DNA of 64,000 nucleotides from Sphingopyxis sp. H115 (GCF_001468465.1 NZ_LNSA01000013.1:50830-114829); one strand, 5' to 3'; shown: positions 44,101 to 52,181, counted from the stretch's first letter. Notes: generated from the sequence alone by a model not told the origin. Numbers and translations are program-made.

Positions 44101-44429
44101 TCCTTCACCGCCTGGACGTGCGCGGCGAGAATACGGGTATCGCCAGAGACTAGGGCAAGGAGCGAGGCAGACTTCGGCATCGAAAAGGTGAAGTCCCGGC
44201 CATAGTCGCGCGTCTCCGGATTGCTGACCTGCGTACCGTCAGGCAATTTGCCGTCGAGGATTTTCTCGAACACGCCCGCCTCGACGGTTCCTGACAATCC
44301 GAGATCGCGGGAGCCCTCGCCCATCCAGACCGACGCGGCCTCCGACTGTTCGGCCGTGTAATAATTGTCGTTCGCGAAATAGTCGGCGGCCTTACCGGGC
44401 GAATGGACGCGGCCGATCGAAACGGTCAT
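41181..44429 (-). CDS. traI: TraI, MobF relaxase-helicase
   Basis: 1082 residues. The N-terminal TrwC relaxase has paired Tyr23-Tyr24 and the three-His metal site (His145, His156, His158 in H-x10-H-I-H with D-P-Q). A UvrD/RecD-like helicase follows, with Walker A G-R-A-G-A-G-K-S-T near residue 510 and D-E-A-S-M. The C-terminal tail (K-G-D-N-A-D-R-K) is charged. It nicks oriT, stays bound to the 5' end and unwinds the DNA. It is shorter than F TraI (1756) and close to TrwC of R388. Confidence 0.95.
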   Translation of the reverse strand: MTVSIGRVHSPGKAADYFANDNYYTAEQSEAASVWMGEGSRDLGLSGTVEAGVFEKILDGKLPDGTQVSNPETRDYGRDFTFSMPKSASLLALVSGDTRILAAHVQAVKETMAWAEKNLAEARVHVGGKDIAVRTGNLVYALFQHDTSRATDPQSHIHAVIANLTRLPERFRNPDRVDPKTGEVTSDHGWRAWHNGAMYRASATLSSMANAILREKLEGLGYKTELTGKHGAFEVLGPNGERINKEALDGFSKRGNDIKAKAEELGVHSPEGRRAITQRTRDAKLDAGDRTELAERWRDEARVYRYNGDQIYAMALAKSQERSSPIERGILAVSSAIRETRDRLVDYLKRPDDPLVDSGLAKLTRTPATARAQFATASAIRILSEREAVFSTADVVKTAIDLGEKGVTPDRVERRIAELVEKGEIVPETSQRFDKAVDMVTTREAIEQERRILKAMDTGAGDARPLMSADVAKTRLQELAAPRELNHEQLAAAIQIVSSPDRIVLVQGRAGAGKSTMLQPVAKAEAIDAAARVIGAEDTKAVLLTADMRGDAQALAFQNKMVADLRADTGMEARTVDSFIYSNEKFLTGEASPQALEARKAELAGTYLILDEASMISNERMDKLTAIANLMEVGRLAIIGDRKQLNPIDAGKSFSVMQARAIQDQLPVSEVNINMRQKTEDMRLVANLADAGNVRAAIAILGDRVIVSKDRITDAANAWLALPADDREKTTLLPSSRDGRAEANRIIQDGLKAEGTLKGEGRAFNVRETLQLTREEYRYARNWREAQFLEVGGRDNGLGLAKGDYRIERVFENGRVELRDMRGRKHRVEPMKIDPNGKLNRLKLSNEKRIEVHEGERIRWTDSDKRDGRGMINATIASIEKVSAEGIVVKLSDGELRELKNGDPMLKRMDLAYAINTHMAQGITNETVFSVMGARETNLSNARAFLVNHTRQQVDVRLFTDDKDKLVRQLENNRGDKTSALEAIGELNVEKILSGKDAQRDPGTDRDGGTASRASDLERKLDLGSMADVDAGSKGDNADRKTADTLGTGNSDDKGSGKPDTKAPAPAQREEPQLDRSKGLEL

Positions 44430-45112
44430 TTCGCACCTCGCCGGAGCTCGAGGTCCTGCATCATGCTTTCTATCGACAGCCGCGGTTCGGTCTCGGGCCA
44501 GAGCATAGGTTTGAGGCGAGCCGTAGACGGGCCGAGCCAGACCATGCGCACAGCCTGGGCAGCGAGGCGACGTCCGAGCTCACTCGCATACATGGACTCA
44601 GCCGCCGCGATCTGGGCGGCGATTGACCATCCGTCGAGAAGTCCCCACTGCCCGTCGGCCGCGATTGCCCACCCCAGGATGAGCATCTCGAGAACAAACG
44701 CCCGATCGGCCATACAGAGTGCACAGACAATGCCCCTCGGCCGAGTCAGCACGCCGTGCTCGTCGAAAACGGCCGACCATTCCTCGATATGCTGCAATGC
44801 CATTCGGGCCGCGGAAAGATGAGCCGCGCGGAGATCGTCGCGTCTTTTACCTTCGGGATGCTCCGCCAAATCGAACGGCGGCGAAAAGATCAACGATATG
44901 GCCGCGACGGTTCCACTGGTCGAGGTGGCGCGCTGCTGAAGCTCGATCGCCGGCGCGATCGCCGCTCGAGCTGCATTGTCCGCGGCGCAATCTGACAGTC
45001 GAAGTGCCTGGGCGCCGGCGCCGAGCCATTCAATTCGCCGACCTGCATCGGCATGTTCGGCAAATCGACTCTGCAGCTGCGCGAGATCTTCGAGCTGTGA
45101 GAATCCGATCAT
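44426..45112 (-). CDS. Hypothetical protein upstream of the relaxase
   Basis: 228 residues from ATG 45112. A soluble, mostly helical protein, Ala/Leu-rich, with one Cys pair (V-C-A-L-C-M-A-D). It ends in an ATGA overlap with traI, so it is translationally coupled. Its place in the operon suggests a relaxosome or regulation role; no family recognised. Confidence 0.6.
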   Translation of the reverse strand: MIGFSQLEDLAQLQSRFAEHADAGRRIEWLGAGAQALRLSDCAADNAARAAIAPAIELQQRATSTSGTVAAISLIFSPPFDLAEHPEGKRRDDLRAAHLSAARMALQHIEEWSAVFDEHGVLTRPRGIVCALCMADRAFVLEMLILGWAIAADGQWGLLDGWSIAAQIAAAESMYASELGRRLAAQAVRMVWLGPSTARLKPMLWPETEPRLSIESMMQDLELRRGAK

Positions 45113-45125
45113 GACCCGCACCCCG

Positions 45126-45266
45126 TCATTGCTTCGGACCTTTCCAGTCCGCAACAGGATGGCCCAGATGCCACTTGCCACACCGGTCGCATTCATAGGG
45201 CTGCAGCAGTCCGATCTTTCGCCGGCGATCCTTGTGAGGGGCAAAGCGACTTTTGCACGCGCGCAT
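45126..45266 (-). CDS. Small zinc-ribbon-like protein in the mobilization operon
   Basis: 46 residues from ATG 45266 (an in-frame ATG at 45359 would add 31 residues and sits just after the traD stop). The end contains Y-E-C-D-R-C-G-K-W-H-L-G-H, a C-x-x-C...H pattern typical of small zinc fingers common in sphingomonad and actinobacterial genomes. It is basic and probably binds nucleic acid. Confidence 0.5.
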   Translation of the reverse strand: MRACKSRFAPHKDRRRKIGLLQPYECDRCGKWHLGHPVADWKGPKQ

Positions 45267-45365
45267 CAGGAGTATCTTTGCGGTTCTCGCCGCGACGGCC
45301 GTTCGCCACCTCACCAACCCGGGGCAGAGCGGACTTGGCGGAAGAGGCGAACAGCTCATGGTCGC

Positions 45366-47756
45366 TCAATCCATATCCATGTCGAGATCGTCGCTGCCGC
45401 GCGCCATGCCGTCGGCGCCAAGCTCCGCGCCGCCGGCGCGGCGCTGATCGGTCTCGCCAAAATCCATACGGGATTCACGACGGGCCAGCTCGCCGCCCTT
45501 TTCTTCCACGGGATCTTTCGAACCGCGAAGCTGCTCCCTGTTGGCGAGGGCATCCTGCTGGCCGCTGCCCCCCGTGCCGGCATTGCGAGGCGTGGTCACC
45601 CTCGGATGGTCATCGTCGATCGAACGCTTCGCGAGCGAGCCGCTGGCGGTGCCTTTTTCGGTTGCCCCCGTCGTCGCGATCTGCCCACCAACCTGGGAAC
45701 GACGTACATCGAGGACGTCGCGCGCGCGAAGCTCTCGCCCATCCTGCAGGTGCGAAATCTCACGGCGATCTTCCCGATCTGCTTCCGGTTCAACGCCGGG
45801 TTCGGGTCGATCGGCTGCAATGTCCGGTCCACCCCCTTCTTCCCCGGTCTCGTCGTCATCATCGTCGTCGACGGGAAGAATGTCCGGCGGTGGTTCGGCT
45901 TCGATGAAGCCCTCGGCAACAGCGGGAAAACCGACGTAGGGGAACGACACCAAGGCGGAAGGAAACTTCTCCGGGAAGCGGATATAGGCATTCAGATTGG
46001 GGAGGCTGGTGATGTCGTCGGCGATCACCAGTGCCTCTTCCTTGGTGGTAGGCGAGATGGTCGAAGCGTCACGGGTCTGGTGCGCGCCATAGCTATAGGA
46101 CTCGTCCATTGTGCGGACCTTCCGGAACCCGATAAGCCGCGAGCATTCTTCTGCGGTCTCCCGCTCCTTGACGCGAAGAATGACATTCGTGTTCGCCAGA
46201 CTGATGATATTCTGCGCGCCATCGTCGCCGTAGGTTTTGCGCAGACCCGCAAAGTTATGCAGTCCGAGCAAGAAGGCACCGCCAAAGCTGCGGGCCGTCT
46301 GCAGTCCCCGTTCGAGCGCGGGTAGCTGGTGAAGCGCTGCCAACTCGTCGAAGATAAACCAGGTACGAAGTTGCCGCGTATGCTTTAGGGTCATGATCGT
46401 ATTGATCGCGATGTTCATCCAGAGTGTGAGGAGCGACCGCGACATATCGAGGTGGGCGTATTGCGCCGTGATGAAGAGGATGGAGGCTTCCCCATTGTCC
46501 CGCTTGATCCAGTCCTTGATCGAGAATTGTTCGCCGCCGTCGGGCAGGAACCGAATGGCTTCCGCGTTGGCGTTGAGCACCGCACGGATCGATTGCGCCA
46601 TCTTTGTGGCATCCGGCGATACGAGCGGCTCGGCTACCGTCCCCATCAAACTGGCGTAAATCTTCTTGAGGTTTGCCTTCAGCAGTTCGTCGCAAAGATG
46701 CTTGTTGGTGCCGCGTCCCTTCTTGCGCAGATTGTCGCACATCTCGACGAGCAGCGTGCGCGCCGCCTTCTCCCAGAAGCCGCCATCGGAACCATGATCC
46801 GCCGGGATAAGCGCGGACGCCGCGTTCACCAGCTCGCTGCGCGAATGGCAGTCGTTGAACAACGACCAGGACTCGCAGCGTGCATCGTTGAGGTTCAAAA
46901 CGAAGTCGCGCTCGGGATCATAGAAGGCTTCCATATAGTGCCCCGTCAGGTCGAACAGGACGCATCGATCGCCTCGCTCGATCGCCTGGGCCACGACCTG
47001 CCGGATGAGCGTTGTCTTCCCTGTACCGGTCGTACCGGTGAGCATGACATGGCTTTGTTCGAAGCCGTAGGGGAACGGCAGGGTCGCAATCTTGTACGGC
47101 AAAATCACCCCGGCCTCTTTCCGCTGGGCGATCGGCAACGCCTCGACCTGCGCCAGCGTAAGATCGGGAAAGGCTTCCTTCGCGCGAGCGCGAACGCGCT
47201 CAAGGTTGTGACGATCGAGCATCATCTTGAGGACGTCATATTCGACGATCTCAACCCCGCGTTCGTGGTGATCGGCGAGGATAGATTCGCCCCGCTCGCG
47301 GGCCCATGGAATGAACCACCATGCAAAGGTGCCGGCGCCGATCGTCGCGAAGATGAAGCTCCCGAACAATGCGTTCATGAGCTTTGCCCATGCAATCTGG
47401 ACGTCAGGTATATAGGATACGTAACCCATATAGGTTTGGTAGATGCTGCCGTCCCGAAGCGTCACGTTCGCGCGCTTCATTTCGTCGAGCCCGATGAAAT
47501 CCCACGTCGCAGCGAGCGCCTTTGTTCCGAGCATCTGGAACTCATAGTCGTCGAGGATGAGGGTGAGTTTCAGCCACAAGAATGCGGCGAGCAGCCCGAA
47601 CCATACGAACAGCGGAACGCGCGCGCCGCGCCACCACATCGAGAACTGGTGGCCGATAAGCTGAGAGCCGCGTGTGAAGTTTCCGGAGTTGCGATTGGCT
47701 TCACCGTGGCTCGACCAGGCGCGCGGATGTTTGGGGCGCGAGTGCTTATCCGCCAT
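45366..47756 (-). CDS. traD: TraD/TrwB-type coupling protein
   Basis: 796 residues from ATG 47756. Membrane helices lie at ~45-65 and ~130-150. Walker A is T-G-T-T-G-T-G-K-T-T, and the Walker B region is W-F-I-F-D-E-L-A-A-L. A TraD-type DNA-binding ATPase domain and an acidic, disordered C-terminus (D-D-D-D-D-E-T-G-E-E) follow. It brings the relaxosome to the pilus channel. Its start overlaps the RHH gene by 11 bases. Confidence 0.95.
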   Translation of the reverse strand: MADKHSRPKHPRAWSSHGEANRNSGNFTRGSQLIGHQFSMWWRGARVPLFVWFGLLAAFLWLKLTLILDDYEFQMLGTKALAATWDFIGLDEMKRANVTLRDGSIYQTYMGYVSYIPDVQIAWAKLMNALFGSFIFATIGAGTFAWWFIPWARERGESILADHHERGVEIVEYDVLKMMLDRHNLERVRARAKEAFPDLTLAQVEALPIAQRKEAGVILPYKIATLPFPYGFEQSHVMLTGTTGTGKTTLIRQVVAQAIERGDRCVLFDLTGHYMEAFYDPERDFVLNLNDARCESWSLFNDCHSRSELVNAASALIPADHGSDGGFWEKAARTLLVEMCDNLRKKGRGTNKHLCDELLKANLKKIYASLMGTVAEPLVSPDATKMAQSIRAVLNANAEAIRFLPDGGEQFSIKDWIKRDNGEASILFITAQYAHLDMSRSLLTLWMNIAINTIMTLKHTRQLRTWFIFDELAALHQLPALERGLQTARSFGGAFLLGLHNFAGLRKTYGDDGAQNIISLANTNVILRVKERETAEECSRLIGFRKVRTMDESYSYGAHQTRDASTISPTTKEEALVIADDITSLPNLNAYIRFPEKFPSALVSFPYVGFPAVAEGFIEAEPPPDILPVDDDDDDETGEEGGGPDIAADRPEPGVEPEADREDRREISHLQDGRELRARDVLDVRRSQVGGQIATTGATEKGTASGSLAKRSIDDDHPRVTTPRNAGTGGSGQQDALANREQLRGSKDPVEEKGGELARRESRMDFGETDQRRAGGAELGADGMARGSDDLDMDMD

Positions 47757-48024
47757 GATGGCGGTCCAATCGCGCATCGACGGTTGCGAGGAACTCGTCG
47801 CGCCGATCCGGGGCGTTCTTCTTGACCCATTCGTCAGCAACCAGCTGCGTATATTCGCAGATGATTGCCATGCGCTGGGGGTCGAATGCTTTTCCCGCCT
47901 TGACGTCGAAATAGAGCTGAAGCGCATCCCGAACGAGGCGCGCTGCGGGGATCGAATTTGACTCACACCACGAAGCGACCGCTTTGGCCAACTCCGGAGT
48001 GAATCTGACAGTAATACGCTCCAA
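47746..48024 (-). CDS. RHH-type relaxosome accessory protein (TrwA/TraY-like), TTG start
   Basis: 92 residues from TTG 48024, chosen because GGAGGGACGG precedes it and the protein then opens directly with the RHH strand E-R-I-T-V-R-F-T-P-E-L-A-K-A-V. The second helix includes A-A-R-L-V-R-D-A-L. It heads the mobilization operon and faces the repeat-rich region that may contain oriT, as TrwA does in R388. Confidence 0.75.
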   Translation of the reverse strand: MERITVRFTPELAKAVASWCESNSIPAARLVRDALQLYFDVKAGKAFDPQRMAIICEYTQLVADEWVKKNAPDRRDEFLATVDARLDRHHGG

Positions 48025-48197
48025 CCGTCCCTCCGATGGTGGACGGTTGGTGGGTTCCTGAGTGCGAAGGCAGGACGCGCATCTTCTAGCGCGAGGCGCC
48101 TGGAGGGTCAAGGTTTCGCGGGGGACCAAATAGCCACGGCATACTTTGGCAGACACAGGGGGCCGATTAACCGACGTTAATTCAATGGGTTATGACT

Positions 48198-48368
48198 GTC
48201 AGCCAAACGGCAGCCTGCATTGTCAGCCGTTTGGCAGACCGGGCAGACGTTTGGCTGACGCCAATTATAGGAGTTAAATCAATATGTTATGCCAACACAA
48301 AATTGCGGCTCGCCGCATACCGTGTGCATCTCAGAATGAGATATCCCCGAAGCGGGTTTCTCATTCTG
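48198..48368. promoter_or_regulatory. Candidate oriT/operator region with inverted repeats
   Basis: The ~840-base gap 48025-48868 precedes the mobilization operon. GTCAGCCAAACG (48198-48209) is inverted at 48248-48259, with a third related unit (GTCAGCCGTTTGGCAGAC, 48222-48239) in between. A hairpin follows: CAGAATGAGA (48332-48341) with TCTCATTCTG (48359-48368), and CCCG/CGGG inside the loop. A further small palindrome GGGCACATCGTGCCC lies near 48414. Such clusters beside a relaxosome RHH gene are typical of MobF oriT regions. The nic site itself is not identifiable by eye. Confidence 0.45.
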
Positions 48369-48639
48369 CTTATCGAAGAGAATTCGGGCGTAGCCCGTCA
48401 GTTTGCCTGCACCTGGGCACATCGTGCCCGGTTCGGGCATGAGAGATTCGATCTGCGTGAGGCGTCAGCCTCGGCAGACATTTGCCGATCGTGAGACCGG
48501 AACGGTCGATGCGATCGGTGAGGATCGTTCGGTTGAACGATGCCGAACGGGTTCCGGACTGGAACCCCGACAAGGATCAGCCGGCCTGACGGATGACGGA
48601 TTGATTGCGACACCTGTGGGAGCAATCGCCAAAAGACGT

Positions 48640-48703
48640 ATTGCGCTTTTGGGAGCGCGAAGCGCGAACCCAAAACGCTGGCGTAGCGCGCCCAAAACGC
48701 AAT
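48640..48703. repeat. Competing inverted repeats
   Basis: GCGcTTTTGGG (48643-48653) can pair with either of two copies of CCCAAAACGC (48669-48678 or 48691-48700). Short stems also sit in each intervening loop (GCGC-GAA-GCGC and CGCT...AGCG). The mutually exclusive pairing resembles an attenuator or a bidirectional terminator. It stands between the mobilization promoter region and the plus-strand gene at 48869. Confidence 0.45.
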
Positions 48704-48868
48704 TCACTTTGACGCCGGGGGCGATCAAACCGGAACGCTATCGGGTACAATATGAGTTCGCTGGAGTGGCCAGCGTTGAGTTTCTGACGGTTCCTATATG
48801 GGACTGGAATTTCATCGTCATCGTGATAGCAATGGGCGCAATGAGAACCGCTGAAAAGGAAAGAAGAC

Positions 48869-49129
48869 ATGCCAAGAGCCAAGAAGATCGAGGGCAATCT
48901 GGACGCGATTACCGCTAAGCGAGAGGCGTTGGAAGCGGAGCTTGCGGAAGTAACGAAGGCCGAACGCCGCGCTCGCGAGGCGGAGCTCGATGCTGGCCGC
49001 GATGTGCTGCTTGGTGCGCTCACTAAAGTGAAGATCGCTCGCATGGACCGGAGCGTAGCGACGGTCATTGCGAAAGCGATCGACAAGCATGGACCGACGA
49101 AGATTGCGGAAGCTCTCTCGGCACTTTGA
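48869..49129 (+). CDS. Small helical protein, TraD/MobC-like in sphingomonad elements
   Basis: 86 residues with GAAAAGGAAAGAAGAC before ATG. A long charged coiled coil (residues ~8-45, rich in Glu, Ala and Arg) precedes a short C-terminal domain (K-A-I-D-K-H-G-P-T-K-I-A-E-A-L). Similar small proteins near relaxase regions are often called conjugal transfer TraD or MobC-type. It probably helps the relaxosome; the name is tentative. Confidence 0.6.
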   Translation: MPRAKKIEGNLDAITAKREALEAELAEVTKAERRAREAELDAGRDVLLGALTKVKIARMDRSVATVIAKAIDKHGPTKIAEALSAL

Positions 49130-49302
49130 AGCGGTCGGCGATGCGCAGGTCGCGAGCGAAGCAAGCGACAAGCGAGGCGATCGTTCGGCGGCTTCGCGTT
49201 GGACGCGTGCAACACGATCCGCGAGCATTTGTCTGCGATGCGCTGTCCGCCGGCGTAGCTCGGCGGCAAGCGAGCAGAATGTGGATCGGTGCAGCACATA
49301 AA

Positions 49303-49331
49303 GGAACCGCCGCCAGTGCAGCGGCGGTTCC
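49303..49331. terminator. 11-bp hairpin between convergent genes
   Basis: GGAACCGCCGC (49303-49313) and GCGGCGGTTCC (49321-49331) form a perfect stem with a 7-base loop. It lies between the plus-strand gene ending at 49129 and the minus-strand gene ending at 49340 and probably stops transcription from both sides. No long T-run follows. Nothing else is seen in 49130-49302. Confidence 0.55.
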
Positions 49332-49339
49332 GTCGGCGC

Positions 49340-49570
49340 TCAGTGCGCCGTGAAGCAAAGCTGCTCGTATCGGAAATCGAGTTCCATTTCGGTCTCTGCC
49401 AGTGTCTCGGCAAGATGATCCTCTTGCATCGAGATCAATCGGCAATCCTCGATCGTCATCGAGTTCCAGTCGATCATGTCCGCGAAAAATTCGGTGCGAT
49501 CTATCTGCCGGCTGATTGAACGTGCGGCGCTTTCGAGATGAGCGATGCGTGCGTTGATTGCGAGTTCCAT
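49340..49570 (-). CDS. Small helical hypothetical protein
   Basis: 76 residues from ATG 49570 with a strong ribosome site (AAAGGAGGACAATC). The N-terminal helix (I-N-A-R-I-A-H-L-E-S-A-A-R-S-I-S-R-Q-I) and an acidic second half suggest a small coiled-coil protein. Its mRNA leader contains a large closed stem (49631-49717). Function unknown. Confidence 0.6.
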   Translation of the reverse strand: MELAINARIAHLESAARSISRQIDRTEFFADMIDWNSMTIEDCRLISMQEDHLAETLAETEMELDFRYEQLCFTAH

Positions 49571-49630
49571 GATTGTCCTCCTTTGAAGCCTGTCGATGAC
49601 AACGTCTCGGGGAGCTGGGGCGCCGTTCCG

Positions 49631-49717
49631 GTCAAGGACGGCGAAGCCGCCGCGCAGCGGGGAGTGGGGGAACCGATTTTTCTGAAGGAAAAATTGGGGG
49701 GACCGCTCATCCTTGAC
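49631..49717 (-). other. Structured leader region upstream of the 76-residue gene
   Basis: The arms GTCAAGGA (49631-49638) and TCCTTGAC (49710-49717) enclose an A/T-rich hairpin (around 49676-49694) and a GGCGAAGCC-type hairpin. The 87-base module lies 60 bases 5' of the minus-strand start at 49570. The remainder of 49571-50016 has no gene that I can support. Confidence 0.4.
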
Positions 49718-49965
49718 GGGGACGGTGACGCGGCTCCATGCTGAGTCTACAACAACAGATAAATTTCCTTTCGTCCGATCGCGACGGTGCAGCACTGCGA
49801 TCGGCGATGCGCTGGTTGCGAGCGAAGCAATGCAACGAGCGAGCCGATCGCACGGAAGCGCGAAACCAATACCGGTGATGTCGAATTGATTGACGGCGAT
49901 GCGAACCGGCGGGCCTTGTCCCGCCGTAAGCGAGGCGTCCAGTCGCGCGCGGGGAGCAAAGCGAA

Positions 49966-49987
49966 AGGGCCGGAAAGTTCCGGCCCT
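49966..49987 (-). terminator. GC-rich hairpin after the 47-residue gene
   Basis: AGGGCCGGAA (49966-49975) pairs with TTCCGGCCCT (49978-49987). It lies 30 bases beyond the stop of the minus-strand gene at 50017-50160. No T-run follows on the minus strand, so it may be a weak or Rho-dependent terminator. Confidence 0.5.
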
Positions 49988-50016
49988 CGCTTGTGGTTTC
50001 GATAGCAGTCTGTGGG

Positions 50017-50160
50017 TCAATGGCGGGTCGTTGATCCTGCAGCGATGTCGGCCGTGAAGTCGAACATCGGCTGTTCGTCGGGATCGTCGAAGTTCAGCTC
50101 CATCTGATCCGCTGCGTCGTAGTCCAAAGCACGATAGGCGTCGTAGAGTTCGGGTTCCAT
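50017..50160 (-). CDS. Small acidic hypothetical protein
   Basis: 47 residues from ATG 50160, preceded by AGGAGACGC. Highly acidic (D-Y-D-A-A-D-Q-M-E-L-N-F-D-D-P-D-E-Q-P-M-F-D-F). It is co-directional with ssb, 52 bases after the ssb stop, so it may share its transcript. A DNA-mimic role is conceivable from the charge but is only a guess. Confidence 0.55.
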   Translation of the reverse strand: MEPELYDAYRALDYDAADQMELNFDDPDEQPMFDFTADIAAGSTTRH

Positions 50161-50212
50161 GATGCGTCTCCTGAGAAGACTGAAGGGGCGGCCGAGACCG
50201 CCCCCGGGATGG

Positions 50213-50572
50213 TCAGAAGGGGACGTTGTCGTCCTGGTCGTCATCGTCGCGATCTGCGGGTGCGTCGCCGTTCTTGATGATGGTGGCCATCCGGTCGGCG
50301 ATGAGGTCGACCGTGTAGTGGCGGGTGCCGTCGGCTTCGTAGCTGTTCTGGCGGACGCGTCCGGTGATGTGAACCAGGTCGCCCTTGCCGATCTTCGCGG
50401 CCCGTTCGTTCAGCTTGCCGAAGAAGGTGACGCGGTTCCAGTGGGTGTCGTCCTTCCAGCTATCACCGTCCTTGCGGGGGTAGTTGCTGGCGATGTCGAT
50501 GTGGGTGACTTTCTCTTTGGCGTCGACTTTGCCGACGCGGCCGATGATGCGAAATTCAGCGATGTTCTGCAT
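50213..50572 (-). CDS. ssb: Single-stranded DNA-binding protein (SSB)
   Basis: 119 residues from ATG 50572 (AAGGAGATA upstream). The OB fold is clear (I-G-R-V-G-K-V..., H-W-N-R-V-T-F-F-G-K-L, G-D-L-V-H-I-T-G-R-V). The acidic tail ends D-D-N-V-P-F, the partner-binding tip of SSB. Plasmid SSBs coat incoming single strands. A structured element (50633-50722) lies in its mRNA leader. Confidence 0.93.
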   Translation of the reverse strand: MQNIAEFRIIGRVGKVDAKEKVTHIDIASNYPRKDGDSWKDDTHWNRVTFFGKLNERAAKIGKGDLVHITGRVRQNSYEADGTRHYTVDLIADRMATIIKNGDAPADRDDDDQDDNVPF

Positions 50573-50632
50573 GATGTATCTCCTTGGGTGGTGTCGTTGC
50601 TGACGCACTTCGAGGAGGCGGCCGCTCGCCGC

Positions 50633-50722
50633 GGGCAAGCTGAAAAACGGAGGGTCCACGAAGTGGAAACCGTAGGCGCGCAGCGCCGGTTTTCTGCTTG
50701 AGGGCTGACAAGCCCGTCCCGC
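50633..50722 (-). ncRNA. Structured element, copy 1, in the ssb leader
   Basis: CAAGC-x-GAAAA (50636-50646) pairs with TTTTC-x-GCTTG (50690-50700), enclosing hairpins TCCAC-GAA-GTGGA and GGCGC-GCA-GCGCC (50675-50687). A further hairpin GGGCT-GACA-AGCCC (50702-50715) follows. A diverged copy lies at 55892-55992 upstream of the DUF736 gene. The flanking sequences match while stem bases change in a compensated way. On the minus strand it begins ~150 bases 5' of the ssb start. It is either a regulatory RNA or a palindromic mobile repeat. The rest of 50723-51080 shows no gene. Confidence 0.6.
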
Positions 50723-51080
50723 AATAGGCGGGCGAGCTGCCTACGTGCGTCAGACAGCAACGAGACGGCCCAAGGAGATGGGCAGCAACTCGACTTTCGT
50801 ATTGGACGCCTCGTGCTCGAGGTCGATGGCATGAAGGTCGCACGTTCCGTCGCCGGTCGCCCTATGGAGAGATGTTCAGCGGGACGCTTCAGAAACCGAT
50901 TGCCCCCGGCGATCGTCGAACCTAGATCCGCGATCGGGCGTCGTGGTGCCCTTCCCCTCCCCGGCCTACGCCATCAGCTTCACCAAGCAGGGTCTGGAGC
51001 TTTCGGTCGGCTATTCCGAACGGTGGGTGGGATAGATACGGCGCTGGATCACATAGCCGAAGACGTCTTGGAGCCTGACC

Positions 51081-51515
51081 TCAGTCCATTAGGTCGTTGA
51101 GGGCGATTGCTTCCGGCGGCGCTTTGGCGGTCCGGAGGCTCCGGACGGCTTCGTTGCTCAGTTCCTCGGGAGAGAGTGCAATATGCTGGCGGTTGCGATC
51201 ATGCGCGATACCGCGCAGCGCCATGAAGAAACCAAATGACCCCACGCCGCCCGAGTAGGCGCAAAAGAGGCCCATGCCGTATGCGCTATGTGCCGCGATG
51301 GTGTAGATAGCCAGGGGCATCAACACGAAAGAGGCGAGACCTGTAATCCATGCGAGGAGCCACGTAACTCGGCGGACGAAGCGAAGCCAGCGAGGATCGT
51401 CGTCGAATTCGAACGACGGCTCCAGCGACAGCCAGAAGAATTGGGTCGCTTCGTCGGGCACGGTGACAAACAATGTGCGTGCGATCCGACCGGCAAGGTT
51501 CCTGACTGTAATCAT
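51081..51515 (-). CDS. Hypothetical membrane protein
   Basis: 144 residues from ATG 51515 (GGGGAGACG upstream). Two or three hydrophobic helices lie at ~45-75 and ~80-105 (G-S-F-G-F-F-M-A-L-R); both ends are soluble. It is followed by the repeat element region and preceded by the RelE/RHH pair. No family recognised. Confidence 0.6.
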   Translation of the reverse strand: MITVRNLAGRIARTLFVTVPDEATQFFWLSLEPSFEFDDDPRWLRFVRRVTWLLAWITGLASFVLMPLAIYTIAAHSAYGMGLFCAYSGGVGSFGFFMALRGIAHDRNRQHIALSPEELSNEAVRSLRTAKAPPEAIALNDLMD

Positions 51516-51543
51516 TTGGCGTCTCCCCGTTCCGATTTTCGGA

Positions 51544-51813
51544 TCATCGGCGGTATACATCGCTGCGATGTCCTATGGTAAGAACAAGGACCACCAGTTT
51601 GCCATCTTCAATTTCGCAGATGATCCGAAAATCCCCGACACGATAGCGCCACAAGCCTGCCAGCGGCCCTTGAAGCGCTTTGCCCGTTGACCTCGGGCCC
51701 TCGCCATCGGCGACACGCTCGCGAAGAAAACTGATGATACGCTGGGCCGCTTGCCGGTCCAGCTTCTTCAGCGACTTTTCCGCCGCGCCAGAAAGTTCAA
51801 TTGTCCAAGCCAA
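51544..51813 (-). CDS. RelE/ParE-family toxin
   Basis: 89 residues from TTG 51813 (GGAGCG upstream), overlapping the antitoxin by 17 bases. The pattern [19 protein letters not shown], then [16 protein letters not shown] and I-G-H-R-S-D-V-Y matches RelE-type ribosome-dependent mRNA endonucleases. It makes a stability module with the RHH antitoxin. Confidence 0.9.
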   Translation of the reverse strand: MAWTIELSGAAEKSLKKLDRQAAQRIISFLRERVADGEGPRSTGKALQGPLAGLWRYRVGDFRIICEIEDGKLVVLVLTIGHRSDVYRR

Positions 51814-52024
51814 GACGGCGCTCCACGTCGTCGAGGCTGGAGATGGTTTCGCGGCCCGCCCGAATGTCTTCAACAACCTTGGCGGCAAGGTAATAGTCTT
51901 CCATGTCCTCGATGCTGCGCTCGATCATCTCGCGGATGTAATAGGCTTTGGTCCGACCGGTCAGGTCGGCCAGCCGATCAAGCCGACCCTCGGTTTCAGC
52001 ATCGAGTCTTACGGATGTTGCCAT
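51797..52024 (-). CDS. RHH antitoxin partner of the RelE-type toxin
   Basis: 75 residues ([19 protein letters not shown]). The N-terminal ribbon-helix-helix binds DNA; the C-terminal tail ([16 protein letters not shown]) neutralises the toxin. It is encoded first, as is usual in RelB-type pairs, and overlaps the toxin start. Confidence 0.9.
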   Translation of the reverse strand: MATSVRLDAETEGRLDRLADLTGRTKAYYIREMIERSIEDMEDYYLAAKVVEDIRAGRETISSLDDVERRLGLDN

Positions 52025-52181
52025 GATGGCGCTCCTGTTTGAATAGATGTATTCACAGTATCACAATCGATGCAGGGAAGAAAGCGGGAACTCGGCAAGC
52101 GATCGAGAAACTGCCCGCGTGCGGGCTGGATCACGGCATGAGGGCTCGGCCCTCTACGCCGGGATCCACTGCCGGCGACGA

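Noticed and set aside
48192..48494. Plus-strand 100-residue open frame in the oriT-like region
   Set aside because: It runs through the inverted repeats and has no family pattern or ribosome site.
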